DNA of 64,000 nt from Culex pipiens pallens (Eukaryota; Arthropoda; Insecta; Diptera; Culicidae): assembly GCF_016801865.2 (NCBI RefSeq), contig NC_068939.1, positions 95,560,067 to 95,624,066 on the forward strand. The letters are read 5' to 3'. The notes below the pieces were generated by a model. The model searched no databases. It was not told the DNA's origin and worked only from the letters and a program-made list of their open reading frames with translations. The position numbers and the translations under genes are program-made. Positions 34,335-45,700 of this stretch are shown here, one piece after another (the first letter of the stretch is position 1; each line of letters opens with the position of its first letter).

Positions 34335-35869
34335 CATGAGGATGGACAAAGTTTCATTTTAATAAAAGAAAAGACGATTCGTGAAAACGTTAAATATTAG
34401 TATTCTTTTTCTAAAATATAATCTTTTTTTTAAATTTAACAAAAGGAAAAAATGGAGTCAAAAAGTTTTACTTTTCGATACAAGTGCTAAAAAGTTGAAC
34501 TTTTCAAAATAAGATAAGATGGCCTACAATATAAGTAGGCCATTTGTCACTATAGAGTTATAGAAAAAGTAAAATTTTCAAAACTGAATAGCAAAAAAAT
34601 ATTTTAAAACGTAAAACCTTTTCACTCGAATCAAGCCTCCAAATTCCCAAAAAAATGTTTCAATTACCCTGCTACTGTTTGCCTGTTGATTTTACTGGAT
34701 GCTGCTGCTGAATGCATCATTTAGAAACCCCTCGTCGTCCTCATTCGGCAAGCACCTGGTGAAAGCATCTTGGCGCGAACGGCATCCCGTGAGAGCCGGG
34801 AGAGGTGCGTATTTAAATACAAAATCAACAAAAACAAAATTAATTTCCGAGTAAATTATATTTGCGCTTAAAATTGCTCGTCTAATTGAATCCGACGCTG
34901 TACAAGCACTCCGTTTTCGTGGGGGGTTGAAGAAGGGGAGGTGAGCTTCCTGAGATGCCAAATTTCGCAAAGAAATTGAAGAATTAATCCGAGGAGATTT
35001 TCGAGGAATTCGCTATTTCTGGTGGTTTCGCACTGGTGTTGCATTGAGGTACGGTTATAAAAATGATGGATCTGAAAAAACTTGGCACGTGGAAAACTTA
35101 AGTGCTCCGGAAAGAATCCTTGCCCGCTCTGGTGGGTGTCGTCCAGTTCAAGTGCGGTGGGAGGGGCAGTTGGAGTTTGAGTTATAGAATGCCTCAGGAA
35201 CGCGTCAGAACCCCGTGTGCGGCGGCGGCGGCGAGTTATTGTTGGTCGTTTGATATCGGCACGTTCCGCAAATATTTGCACCAATTGGAAAAGCAATCTA
35301 TTAGTGATCGCACTCTCCTTTCGCTGTCCCTCTCTCTCTGTTTCTCTTTCTCTCTTACTCACTCAAACTGGGATATCGGCCACATAAACACGCATACACA
35401 AACTCATATTCACATCATAATGTTCCATTCCAAGTTGAGGAATAATTCACGGAGAATGAAGTTCAATATTTATTTTTATGTTTAGCGATTTTTTTGGAAA
35501 ATTGAATTTTTTGTTGAATTTGTATTTTCAGCAAAGTCGCTGGTTTAGAAAAGGACAACTTCCATATTTCATTTTAACCCTCTTACGTCCAAACATTTCC
35601 TTTAAATTGTTATATTTTCCCTGGTTGAACAGGTCGTTACTTACTTTTGTCCTACAAAAAAACTTGTCATGTTTTATGTTTTTTTCTTGTTCCATTTAAA
35701 GTATTTTTATATGCATTTTTCTCGTTTAATTCATGGTTGTTTCCAATAGTGTTTGGCTGCCTTTTTTGGACAAAAAAAATTGAAAAAAGCATGGTAATTT
35801 TCAATGAAAAATATCTAAAAACTGAGGACTAAAATAGCAATTTTTGAGTAAAAGAGAAAATGTTCCATA
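34335..35869. other. Non-coding DNA with a pyrimidine tract
   Basis: 34335-34640 is AT-rich; 34680-35470 is a GC-richer host-like island with a C/T-rich tract (about 35307-35360). A 164-codon minus-strand ORF (34868-35362) is overlapped by a 127-codon plus-strand ORF and is low-complexity Arg/Glu-rich where it crosses the tract, so neither is accepted as a gene. Confidence 0.45.
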
Positions 35870-37209
35870 TACAGTCATGCCCCGGTTTTGCACACCTCGG
35901 TTTTGCATTGTCCCGGTTTTGATTCGTTCAGCTGCCTCGGTTAAGCACGGCCCAGTGCTTAACTGAATTACAGAGCTTATGGGATTTTGGCTACATGCTA
36001 TATTAAAAATCATACTAACATCAAATAATTATAGTGTTTTGCAATCGGGATGATGAAAGCTATCGATTGCACTAACAGTTACACGAAGATTTTCACAAAA
36101 ATTCGTATTTTTCCTGTATTTTGTTTTTACAATATGGGTTTCAAATGATCGGGATGTTTCATACATTTTGAGTTTATAACTTTTTTTGAAAATACTCAAA
36201 AATTTCACAAAACTACGTTTTTTTTAAAATAAATACTCAAAATTATAGTTTTTAAAAATATGGGTATTAAATGATCGGATTTTTTTTTTATTAATTTCGA
36301 ATGTAAAAATATCTCTACGTATTTTCGAAAAAAAATACTTAATTTTTTTTTCAATATTTGAAACAAATTAAGATTTTGAATAAAGTATAATTCTTAATAA
36401 AGCACTTTAAATTTTCACAAAACTTCATAGTTTCGAAAAAACTCAAAATTTCAGCTTTTTACAATATGAATATCAAACGATCGGGATTTTTGAATTCATT
36501 TTGAATGTTGAAACACATTTTTTGAAAATACATTCAAAATTTCCTCAAAACTGCGTTTTTTTTTCGAAAAAATGCTCAATATTTCTGTTGCTCGCAATAA
36601 AAGTTTCAAATTATCAAGATATTTTAATAAATTTCGAAAGATATACATTTTTTTGTTTTTTTTTTTACAAAACTACGTTTTGTTCTAATAAACACTCAAA
36701 ATTTAAAAGTTTCAAAATTTATTACTTTCGAAATGTTTCAAAAATTCCGATCATTTGTTACCCAACTGATATTTTGAGTGTTTTTTTTTCTTCAAAAATG
36801 CGTAGTTTTGTGAAAATGTTGATAATTTTCAAAAAATCTTGTTCTTGCATTTTAAATGTATGAAAAACATCCCATTCATTTAACACTGAAATTTTGAAAA
36901 AAAATCAAAATAAGGCCGTTGCAAATATTATTCAAAGTTTATGTCACCTCCCCCCCCCTCTCCCTTTCAAAATCCGTTCGAAAAATCAGGGGGCAAACAA
37001 TATTTTTTCGAAAAACTTCAAAATTTTAAATTCTTACCAACTGAAAATAAATTGAAATGCATTTTTCTGCGAATAAAATCATATTTAGCTTGTCTGGAAT
37101 CTATATAAATATTTTCAATTTTTGTGGAATTCCAATGTACAGCACCGCAAAAAGATTTTTTTGGCGAAAAAAAAAAATCTTTTCAATACTAAGTCTTGTA
37201 TATTTAGAG

Positions 37210-37458
37210 AACAAAGCAAAGCAATCCACTTTAACGACCCCCGGGTCTTTTGTGGTCTCTGTTGCAAGTTTCTGCTCATTTCTAGGCGTCCGAAGATTAT
37301 GTGTGGTGAGTCACCCAAAACCTCTTTTACGCAAATGGACCGACGTTTTACTTCCCCATCCGATAGAAGGCCAGGAGGATAAGCCGGGAATTGAACCCGC
37401 GCCCCATAGCAACTTAGGGATCGGCAGCCGAAGCCGCTGACCACCGTGCCACGAGGCC
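37210..37458 (-). mobile_element. tRNA-derived SINE, second copy (minus strand)
   Basis: On the minus strand it reads GGCCTCGTGGCACGGTGG (A-box region), CGGCTTCGGCTGCCGATCCC, the B box GCGGGTTCAATTCCCGG, then TTCTATCGGATGGGGAAGTA and AAACGTCGGTCC, all shared with 22805-23015. The 3' end differs and finishes in GCTTTGCTTTG. It interrupts a sequence whose uninterrupted relative lies at about 55490-55590. Only a weak ACAAA candidate duplication was found, so the exact ends are approximate. Confidence 0.8.
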
Positions 37459-37602
37459 AAACAAATGATTGCAAAACAACTGGACAGGTGTAAAAACACT
37501 TTTTTCATTCGAATGTTGATACCATGGCTTGTTATTTTTTTTTTATTTATATTTTGTAAGGAATTTGAAAAGAATAATTCTGGAAATTTGTTTTTTTTTT
37601 GA

Positions 37603-37730
37603 AAAGGTCTAATAAACCAAATGTTCAGTTTTTGCTTTTCGAGTAGTTTTTAATACCTCCAGCTGACTCAAGGCGGTTTCAAAAACACAAAAAAAAAACA
37701 AAAACTGAAAATTTGGTTTATTGGACCTTT
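37603..37730. mobile_element. 128-bp palindromic MITE (AAAGGTCYAATAAACC)
   Basis: AAAGGTCTAATAAACCAAAT at the left end and the complementary ATTTGGTTTATTGGACCTTT at the right end form near-perfect arms, continued by TTCAGTTTTTG and its complement. It is nested in the 35872-38119 element. Confidence 0.75.
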
Positions 37731-38119
37731 AAAAAAACTCCTGAATTATTGGCAATCAAGTTTGAACTGAGGAAAACCCGGAAAATTATGCAAGTTATCC
37801 CTATAAAATCAAACTAACAGTTAAACAAAAATCTCAAATTAGCTTAGACCCAATCAAAAAAGCAATGAAATTTTTAAAAAGTTGCTAAAATTTCGTACAA
37901 ATCTGTATTATACAAAAAAATCCGTACAAAAATTCCGGCCTGTTAAAATCCGCGGAGAGAATCGAAAATCCGCATGGTGAGGAAAAAATCCGTACAGTTG
38001 GGAGCCTTTAACATAGCCAATATCTCCCATTTAGCCAAAATCCCATAAGCTCTGTGCTTCAGTTATGCATGCCTCGGTTTTGCGTCCCCTATATGCGGTG
38101 CTAAACCGAGGCATGACTG

Positions 38120-39660
38120 TATGCATTTTCATCACCTTTGCACCTCAGAAAAAAGCAAAAAATCGGTTCTATAAAACTGTAACTAATCTATTTTTTGTTG
38201 CGTAAACTTAACACGTAGCCTTATATGAGACATTAATGTGAACATGAGCAGAGCAGCCAAAGAGAAAATTTGTAAAAAAAAAATTGTAAAAAAAAGTTCT
38301 ACAACACAAAATTTTGATATTCAATTGAAATGTTAGACATGATTTTAGAATAATGAAAATAATTTCACAAATATATTATTTTTAACATAAAAATCTGACC
38401 AACACTTAGTTGCTGAGTTAGTACTTTATCGAATTGTTTGGACGGATATCTAATTCTTAGTCTCTGTTAGCTGGCCTCCAGCACAAGTTTTGCGAATTGA
38501 AACTTTAATACCATTGAGTAAAACGTTATTCAATGTCAAAAATATATTTAAAAAAAAAACAAATTTCGTAATTTTTCGTGGAACCGCCATGTGGAGTGTG
38601 GTTCGCAAACCCGTGGCCACCCGGCAGGGATCTAGTGTTTCTCACACGCCCCGTGGCCATCCTTGGCATCGGTGGCCTTCCGCGGAATCCCCTCCACAGC
38701 ACGAGTGAGTGATTGTGATGGGCGCGGATGTGTCTATTATTTGCCGAACATCACGCCGCCGCCTTCTCCCCATGAGTGGGTGTTATTGTGCGGTTTATGA
38801 TGGTTAAATTAATTCCTTCGGACGCGTTCCTGAAATGGGATATGGTTCCAGGATTGGGAACACTGTTTGAATTTGTTGGTAGAAGGGTTTTTCCCGGGGA
38901 TGATATGATTTTTATTGCCTGTTTGTTTTCCCAGCATCATTACGTTAGATGAGATCTATTTGGCTGCAAGTTCGATGAGACATTTGTATGATGGGAGATT
39001 TATTTTATATGGAAAAGATTACCAAATTTGCAAAAAAAAATTGCAGTAGAACCTTTTCACAAACCGTTCAAATTTATCCCTCGCAACACCAAATCAAATC
39101 AGATCATGAAAGGGCACTTTACACCAAAGGTCACATCAAATCACACCAACATGCCGGCACACACACACACACTGCCAGTCCAGCAGCATCCCTCATCTGC
39201 CATTCAATTACGACATCCTTCTTATGGCATGTCATTTCGGCGATTGTCACCAGCGAAGCTCGCTGGATGTTCGCTCGAGTCGAAACGGAATTTGTCGTCA
39301 TCGTCTTTGAATTTCAGCTCGATTGAACTTTATGCTTGGAAACTTTTCACTCTACTTTTCAACTAGCAGCAGCAGCATAGAGTGGTGAATGAATCGCGCG
39401 CACAAACATACACACACCAATTTCCAATTCGGAAAAGCTTCATAAAACTCGTAGCAGCACAAATCTTGGGTACACTGCTTAACGACGATATTTATGCGAC
39501 GACGACGACGACGACGGTGGCGTTTGGTTCGACTCTAACAAGTCCGTCAAAAAGATTTCCCTCTTCTTTTCATCAACATTGACAACAAAGGGGGGGAGTT
39601 GGTATAGGGTGGATGCATTTGCAAAAACTATGTTTGTCAAATACGATAGAAACTTTAGCT
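38120..39660. other. Non-coding unique-looking DNA with simple repeats
   Basis: It includes an ACACAC run (about 39161-39173) and a GAC trinucleotide run (39497-39516). Overlapping 112-codon ORFs at 39000-39366 have no recognisable domain. Confidence 0.45.
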
Positions 39661-39980
39661 GGTTTCGATAATTTTTATTTTTTGATTTTTTTTTAATTTG
39701 GTTCAAACTTTGCGGGAGACCTCATACAAATCTGGAAGCTGCTCATGCAAAAATGGTACGTAAATATTCAAAAATCTGTAACTTTATGAGGAATTTTTGG
39801 ATCGATTTAGTGTTTTTAGCAATGTATTAATGAGGAAAATAAAAATAAAATAGGTTAAACTTTTTTGCCGATCTATTATTTTTTTACTTAAAATCAATTC
39901 CTTAAGATTTGAATTTTTTTATTTTTGAAAATATTTGATATAATTTAGGGCACAAAAACCGTCACTTGCGGCGAAAATGT

Positions 39981-40559
39981 TAGCATTAGCATTAGCATTA
40001 GCAATAAAGGTCGCACAATTCCGGATGGCTGCACAACGCTTATCTTGCTGTTTAACTGTAATTAAACGTATGATAGCACTAGACTCTCATCCGGTTACAA
40101 TATTCCAACACGGGAGATACCATGTTTTCCTCTTTAAATGAGCGTGTAATACTATCCAGTAAGATAAGGAGCTCCTGGCCGGTACCTTGCTAACCTCGGG
40201 GATTGGAAGGTATGTTAGTAAACATCTATCTAGAATGCGCAGAGATCTCTACGTCACCTAGTGGTATAGATGTTTGTAGGGAGGTTTTGGACTCAATGTT
40301 AGTAAATTGAACGTTTGTTTTTTTTAACACCACCACCACCACCACCACCACCAAAACCATACAATACAAATACATTACAAAACGAACACAACCATAAAAC
40401 CATCTTCCTGGCCCTGCTGCCCACACGATACTGACGCGCATTAATATTAATTACCACAATGACCCCCCACTGCATGCATGACTTGAACATGAACACGAAC
40501 ATAGCACAAAGAGAACACCACAAAAATCTATCTTCCCATCACCACTGCTTGCACGATAC
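39981..40559 (-). mobile_element. 579-bp non-autonomous retroposon with (GCTAAT)n tail and 19-bp duplication
   Basis: The perfect repeat TCACTTGCGGCGAAAATGT at 39962-39980 and 40560-40578 flanks the insertion. On the minus strand the 3' end is a hexamer run GCTAATGCTAATGCTAAT. The 5' half has a degenerate duplicated phrase (GTGCAAGCAGTGGTGATGGG and GTGTGGGCAGCAGGGCCAGG, each followed by AAGAT). The organisation parallels the retroposon at 9401-11275: duplicated 5' block, no ORF, short tandem tail. It contains a (CAC)n microsatellite at 40328-40352. Confidence 0.88.
40328..40352. repeat. (CAC)8 microsatellite
   Basis: An uninterrupted CAC/ACC trinucleotide run inside the retroposon at 39981-40559, likely length-variable between individuals. 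Confidence 0.9.
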
Positions 40560-40639
40560 TCACTTGCGGCGAAAATGTGGGAATATTTGGATAAGACTTA
40601 AAAACTTAAATTTTCTTGTTTTTTTCCTTCCTCACTGAG

Positions 40640-41575
40640 GTTAGGCAATTTCAACGATCCGAGAAAAACGCGTTTAAATGTTTGACCTTGAATAAACAAA
40701 AACAAAAACAGTTTGGCTGACCATTATGTACAATGTCCCGAAGTTTGGTTGAAGTTGGTTGCTGGAGTCCCGAGTAACAATTACAAATGTTTACGGTACT
40801 CTAACTTGTGCGTGCGTCAAACGCGTTCTGACCTGAAATCCCTTTGGCCAATTGTCGCACTTAAATTAATTTTGAGGGAGTGACAAGATAGCACGACATG
40901 ATTGAAACTTTTTTTTATGTGTAGAGTGACAAAAATGCACGGAGTTCTTTCGGTTTTTGCCTTCCTCACCTCACTGAGGCAAGGCTATAAAATCACTCGA
41001 AAAATGAACTTCTTAAATACACCTCCTAGATATACCTTCACGTATACCTATCGACTCAAATTCTGAACAAATGTCTGTGGGGATGTGTGTAGACACGATT
41101 TTTTTCCACACGATTATCTCAGAACTGACTGAACCGATTTTGGCCGGATCCGCCTTATTCTGTTCGTTTTGGGGTCCCCTAAGACCCTATAAAATTTTAT
41201 TTTGTTTAGTAAAGTATTTAAATAGTTATACCAAGAAAAAGATTTTTGTAGAAACAAAAAAGGGTAATTTTTTGCATAACCTCAAAAGGCCGGGTCTTTT
41301 TGTTTACTGCGAGAGTCGCGCCAGATGCGAAACGCGCGGTTGCCATATTGCTTCAAATGAGAGTCTGCATGTTATTTGGAAAAGTCTGTATCAGGCATAT
41401 ATTTTTTTCATAAACTTATTTTTATTATTACTTTGTAAATGTGAGGAAGGCACCACCCACCTAATGGTGGATTAAGAAACGTTTTATTGAACATCTCAGG
41501 ATTGAAATCGAATTTCGGGGATCTGTGAAGGTCAAAAGGTGAGGCATTGTTAGCTGCACAAAATGGCGTTCTTAA
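40640..41575. mobile_element. TIR element family A, copy 2, interrupted twice
   Basis: Colinear with 865-1301 but split by a family D element at 40959-41484 and cut at its TTAA (41572-41575) by a GAGCGAGT-type element. The expected continuation after TTAA (CTCAATTTGGCCC, present at 1302) was not found downstream, so the distal part is deleted or lies outside the recognisable sequence. Confidence 0.7.
40959..41484. mobile_element. Family D repeat, copy 3, nested in family A
   Basis: It starts GCCTTCCTCACCTCACTGAG, with GCTATAAAATCACTCGAAAA just inside, and ends GTGAGGAAGGCACCACCCAC, then GGTGGATTAAGAAACGTTTT. The flanks rejoin to CGGTTTT...TTGAACATCTCAGGAT, matching 1205-1228 of family A copy 1, so the insertion boundaries are good to a few bases. 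Part of the middle of copy 2 is missing here. Non-coding. Confidence 0.78.
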
Positions 41576-42360
41576 GAGCGAGTTTTTCACCAATGTGTAA
41601 CATGTCGTTTCGAGGTGCTCCGATTTGGATGAAACTTTCAGCGTTTGTTTGTCTATACATGAGATGAACTCATGCCAAATATGAGCTCTCTACGACAATT
41701 GGAAGTGGGGTAAAACGGGCTTTAAAGTTTGAAGTCCAAAAAACATAAAAAGATTCCAATTCTCTTAGATGCATTCGAAAAATCTTTTGAAGTCTTTCAA
41801 CATGTGCCATAGATTGGTTTGACTTTTTCTCATAGCTTTCGCAAATTACTGTTAAAAATTGATTTTTTTTTAAACCTTAAAATCTTTGTGCAACAGCCTC
41901 CAACACCCATACTGTTATAGGTCAAAAGTTAGGGAATTACATGAACTGTAAGCCTACGATATTAACTTTTTGGCCAATCGCAGTTTTGCTCATAGTTTTT
42001 TTTTTGTATTTTTCTATAACAAATATTTTACATCGTTAGTTATTGCCCTGTAGGCCTTCATAGCGGCTGTTTTTGGTCTCAATTTTGTCATATTCGGAAT
42101 TCTCGGACAATTTCACGTAAGTTAGTAGTATTGGAGTTGTAAATTTGATTTAAAAAATAATTAAATAAAACATTTTTGAAAAAAGAAAAAGATCTTATTT
42201 ACTCTGTGATCAATACGTCAGATGCTGTATCAAGTAAACGAATACCTGTTTAACCCCATATCCAAAAAACTGTTAAAAAGTTTAATCATTAAAAATTAAA
42301 ATATTTAAAAAAAAATATTCTAAATGGCTCATATTTGGCATGAGTTTTTTCTCAAATAAT
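41576..42360. mobile_element. GAGCGAGT-ended TTAA element, truncated copy
   Basis: It begins GAGCGAGTTTTTCACCAATG directly after TTAA and is colinear with the left arm and spacer of 54004-55368 (GGTGCTCCGATTTGGATGAA, GGCCAATCGCAGTTTT). Near 42330 a short inverted scrap (GCTCATATTTGGCATGAG) represents what is left of the right arm, and the right TTAA end is missing. Non-coding. Confidence 0.75.
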
Positions 42361-43700
42361 AATAATAAAAATTATAATTTTATTGGATATTTTATGAACT
42401 TTTATAAAAAAATACTTTCAGGAATGGACAGCATAAAAACTTTTTAAAAAACCGTGAAACGGGTTTTTTTTCAGTTAAAATATATTTTACGTGGCTATAT
42501 TTCGAAAACAGCGCACCTGAAAAAAATCTTCCATGTTCTTTTCGTTTGTAAATTAGATTTTATATTAAAAATTAAAAAAAATCCAAAAACACCACTCCTA
42601 TACAAAAATTAAAAAATAGCAGAAACATGAACAAAAGTTGCGTTTTTTTACCCTTAAAATCACATTAAAAAAATTAATGGATTTTGGGAAATTGATTTTA
42701 GGTAACAAAAAGGTTAATTAGAAAATTGACAGAAAAAATCATTTATTTTTTCTAAACAGTACTCATCAATACCTAGAACTTTGCCGAAGTTGGTGTCTTC
42801 GGCAAAGTTGTAAATATTATTGAGTACTGTTCAGAAAAAAATATATAAATATACTGCGTACAGGAGACAATTTCTCGAAAGTTTGTAGAATATGCCAAAT
42901 TTTAAGCTCATTTTTACATGGGATACACGACATTTTTGCAAAAAAAAATTTTTTTGAGCCTTTTGTGAGGAGTTTTCACTACTTTCAATTGATGTTGAGC
43001 CAAATGGCGCATTTTGGTGCGAAATCAAGCAATGCAATGCTTCGGGAATCACACACTTTTAACAACATTCCTTGAAAATATCTCCTTGTTTGCTATTTCT
43101 TGTAAAAGACATGTCAATTTGTATTTGATGAGTTTTAATCAAATTAATTACCAATGTTATACGAAATCATGTTGAAAAGGAGGTAGTAATCGGTAAATTA
43201 ATGGTTGTTGGGTGTGATTTATATTTATGGTAAAGAAAATCACTACAAACATTCAAAAATTATAAATATTTATAAGTTAATAAGTATTACAGTTCGGACT
43301 CCATTATCAGCAGGCCCAAAAAAACGCACACACACATATTTTGGATTACCAAATAACGAACAAATTGTTCTTTCGTTGTTTTTTTTTATTGTCGATCTTT
43401 AATATACTCAAAAGTGATTTAGAATATTTAAATCCAAGATAGCGGCCAAAACGGCGGTGATAAAATATTTTGAAAACTAAATTTAAAGAAAGAAAAAAAA
43501 GCAAACAAGTTTTTTGTTTAAACCTTCGAAAAATCAAATTTCGCATGTTCGAGGCTACTGAAAGTTGAGTCTGGAGTGAATTCATGAATATGTCAATTCC
43601 TGATTTTTTCTTTGCAAAAACCTAATAAGCCATTTTTTTCAACTGTTGTTTTTTTCATAAATTTGGTCTAGTTTTCAAAGGAAAACAAAACGTTCTAGAT
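42361..43700. other. AT-rich non-coding DNA with family C scraps
   Basis: A small hairpin, CTTTGCCGAAGTTGGTGTCT with CGGCAAAGTTG (42778-42812), derives from family C. The remainder is AT-rich with no gene or clear boundary. Confidence 0.4.
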
Positions 43701-45700
43701 TTGTTTCATGATAATATTTTGCTAATTATAGAGTAATACCAGAATAAGACAAAACGAAGAACTTTTAAAATTAAAGGTTTCAAAGAAACCACCCTCACAA
43801 ACATCACCAACATCGTGGTGTTTTGGCATCTCGACGAGGCACGATTCGGTTGGATGCGTTTTGTGTCCTCTCCGCCATAGTCGTCGTTGGATTCGGATGT
43901 TAGTTTCCAAGGCCCATGCAAACGCGTTCTCCCCCGGTACAAAAAACCCCTCCTCCCCTTACGCACACACACACACCCCATAATCATAAAAGAAGTTCAT
44001 GTTATTTATAATAATAAAAATAAATTTCACAGCGGATGTAAATCTATTTGAAGACTTAAAAATTATTTTCCTCCCTGAAAGAACTCATTTCCGCTGCTGT
44101 GATTTTTATGTTTGCATCGTCTTGGTCTTGGTCTTGGTCCTGCCCAGCCTTGATAGGGCTCTTCCTTTGTCGGTTTCCCCCGTGTCGTGTCGTTTGGCGT
44201 CTTATATGATGATGCGATTCTGCTGTCGCGGCGCTGTACACTTTTGGACGCTTCAGCAACAGGGCGACGACTCGTTAGGAAAACGCCCAAGGGGAGGGGG
44301 GAACAGTTTTCCAACCATTTTTCCGTGAATGTGTGTTTGTGGTGAGACTTCATGCTCGCACTCTTTTATTTCTTGCTATTTTTGCACTCTGTATGATGTT
44401 TCGCTTTTCTTTGCTTGATGTTTTGAGCTTGAGGTTTTTCTTTCGCTTTATTCTTTTACTTTCCACCTTGAGGAAGTGACGTGGGGGTGGGGGAGGCATT
44501 TCCTCCTTGGAACGGTGGAAAGTTTTGCTGATGGTGGACCATTTTTCGCTGACAGCTGCGGATCAATATGGTGTATGGGGGTTGAAAATGTGCCAATTTG
44601 GAAATACTTCTCCATTTTTGAGGTGACATATTAAGAAGAGTTCAATGATCGAATTATTATTAAGATATTATTTTGATATTTTTGGTAAAAAAAAACAATC
44701 TTAGACGTAATTTTTTGTCAGAAATTGTGATAAATAAAACTTAATAACGAAGACTGAGCTTCATAAATTTCAAAAACTGATTGCTTCGCTTCCAGCTAAA
44801 CCTTCTAATCTATTCAGCTTTCCTGAAATCCACCGCCAGGCAACTGACTTAATTTCCATCAAATTTCTCAGTTCGTAAAACGCCCCCGAGCACGGAACGC
44901 AACAATCTGTGTAACAAGTTACGATCAAAAAAAAACCTAACTTGCAGCTCATGTCCTGTTCCGAGAAGCTGCATTTGATGACTCCAGGCTCAATCACATT
45001 CTCCGTATCATCAGCACAGGATGTGCAACAGAGGGTCGGTCCTTTCATCTGCAAAGTGGAATCCGGCAATCAGCCCAGGATCAATCGGGTTTGTTGCTAC
45101 CGGCCAGCTACTACTGCCAGAAATGCACTCACGCTTGGCCGGTTTGTCGATTTCTGGCCTGACTTGGTCCCGTGTCGAGACTGGGCCCGGAATTGCCACC
45201 GGGCACACACCTTGTAAAGAGTCCTTAAACATCATCATTGCACGCATTGCAATCATCATCGATTGAACCCCCTCCCGGAAGGTGTACCGGCGATACAGCA
45301 CTATCTCTGCCCGATTCCGTATTACGCTCGACCAAACTCCAAAGTCCAAAGTCAAATGCATAGTGCAAATTAATTTGTCTGAAATGCCTGGCAACCCGGG
45401 GGCGACGGCGATGGCAGCCACGTGCAATGGCCCCTTAAACGGAAGGGTTTAACTTTTCACCTTTTGCGAGCGCGTCTCACCTGGACATTCATGGCATGAT
45501 GATGAGTTGGAGTTGGAGGCAATTTAGACGGGAATGTTCGATGGTTGCATTCGGCTTGCCCTGTTGCATCACCAATTCTGAGTGACTTTTAGCTGGGCAA
45601 ATTTCGGAAATGCACGCAATGATGGAAGTTATTGGACTCGCACGGAAAAAGTGGGGTTTGGGTTACTTTTGATGATTACCCATTATTAAACAGGAAGCCG
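43701..45700. other. Host-like GC-richer island, no confirmed exon
   Basis: 43780-44330 and 44900-45430 are GC-richer than the surroundings and hold overlapping ORFs on both strands (up to 138 codons on the minus strand at 45011-45427 and 91 codons on the plus strand at 44942-45217). None shows a recognisable domain, so they are left as unassigned. This is the best candidate area for an unrecognised host exon in the window. Confidence 0.4.

Larger units (their letters stand above)
35872..38119. mobile_element. 2.25-kb TA element with CAGTCATGCC termini, host to nested insertions
   Basis: The ends CAGTCATGCCCCGGTTTTGC and GCTAAACCGAGGCATGACTG are flanked by TA (35870-35871, 38120-38121). Subterminal pairing continues with CAGAGCTTATGGGATTTTGG near 35970 and its complement near 38040. 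CAGT-type ends plus TA suggest a pogo/Tigger-like MITE. Its interior holds a degenerate AT-rich repeat with GATCGGGAT motifs (36030-36620), a SINE (37210-37458), a small MITE (37603-37730) and a TACGGATTT-type MITE copy ending near 38010. No transposase is present. Confidence 0.8.
39664..40626. repeat. Foldback family C, partial copy interrupted by a retroposon
   Basis: Phrases such as AAAAATGGTACGTAAATATT and TTTAGGGCACAAAAACCG match family C left arms (compare 2180-2200 and 28620-28640). The copy is split by the 579 bp retroposon at 39981-40559 and ends at a family D-like hairpin (CCTTCCTCACTGAGG at about 40626). Confidence 0.6.

Noticed and set aside
34868..35362. 164-codon minus-strand ORF
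   Set aside because: It crosses a C/T-rich simple tract that yields Arg/Glu repeats, is overlapped by a 127-codon ORF on the other strand, and has no recognisable domain.
37057..37474. Overlapping ORFs of 119-127 codons on both strands
   Set aside because: They cover the second SINE and its flanks and reflect its higher GC.
39028..39366. Pair of 112-codon ORFs in different frames
   Set aside because: Overlapping frames, one with an ACACAC-derived HTHT stretch, and no domain.
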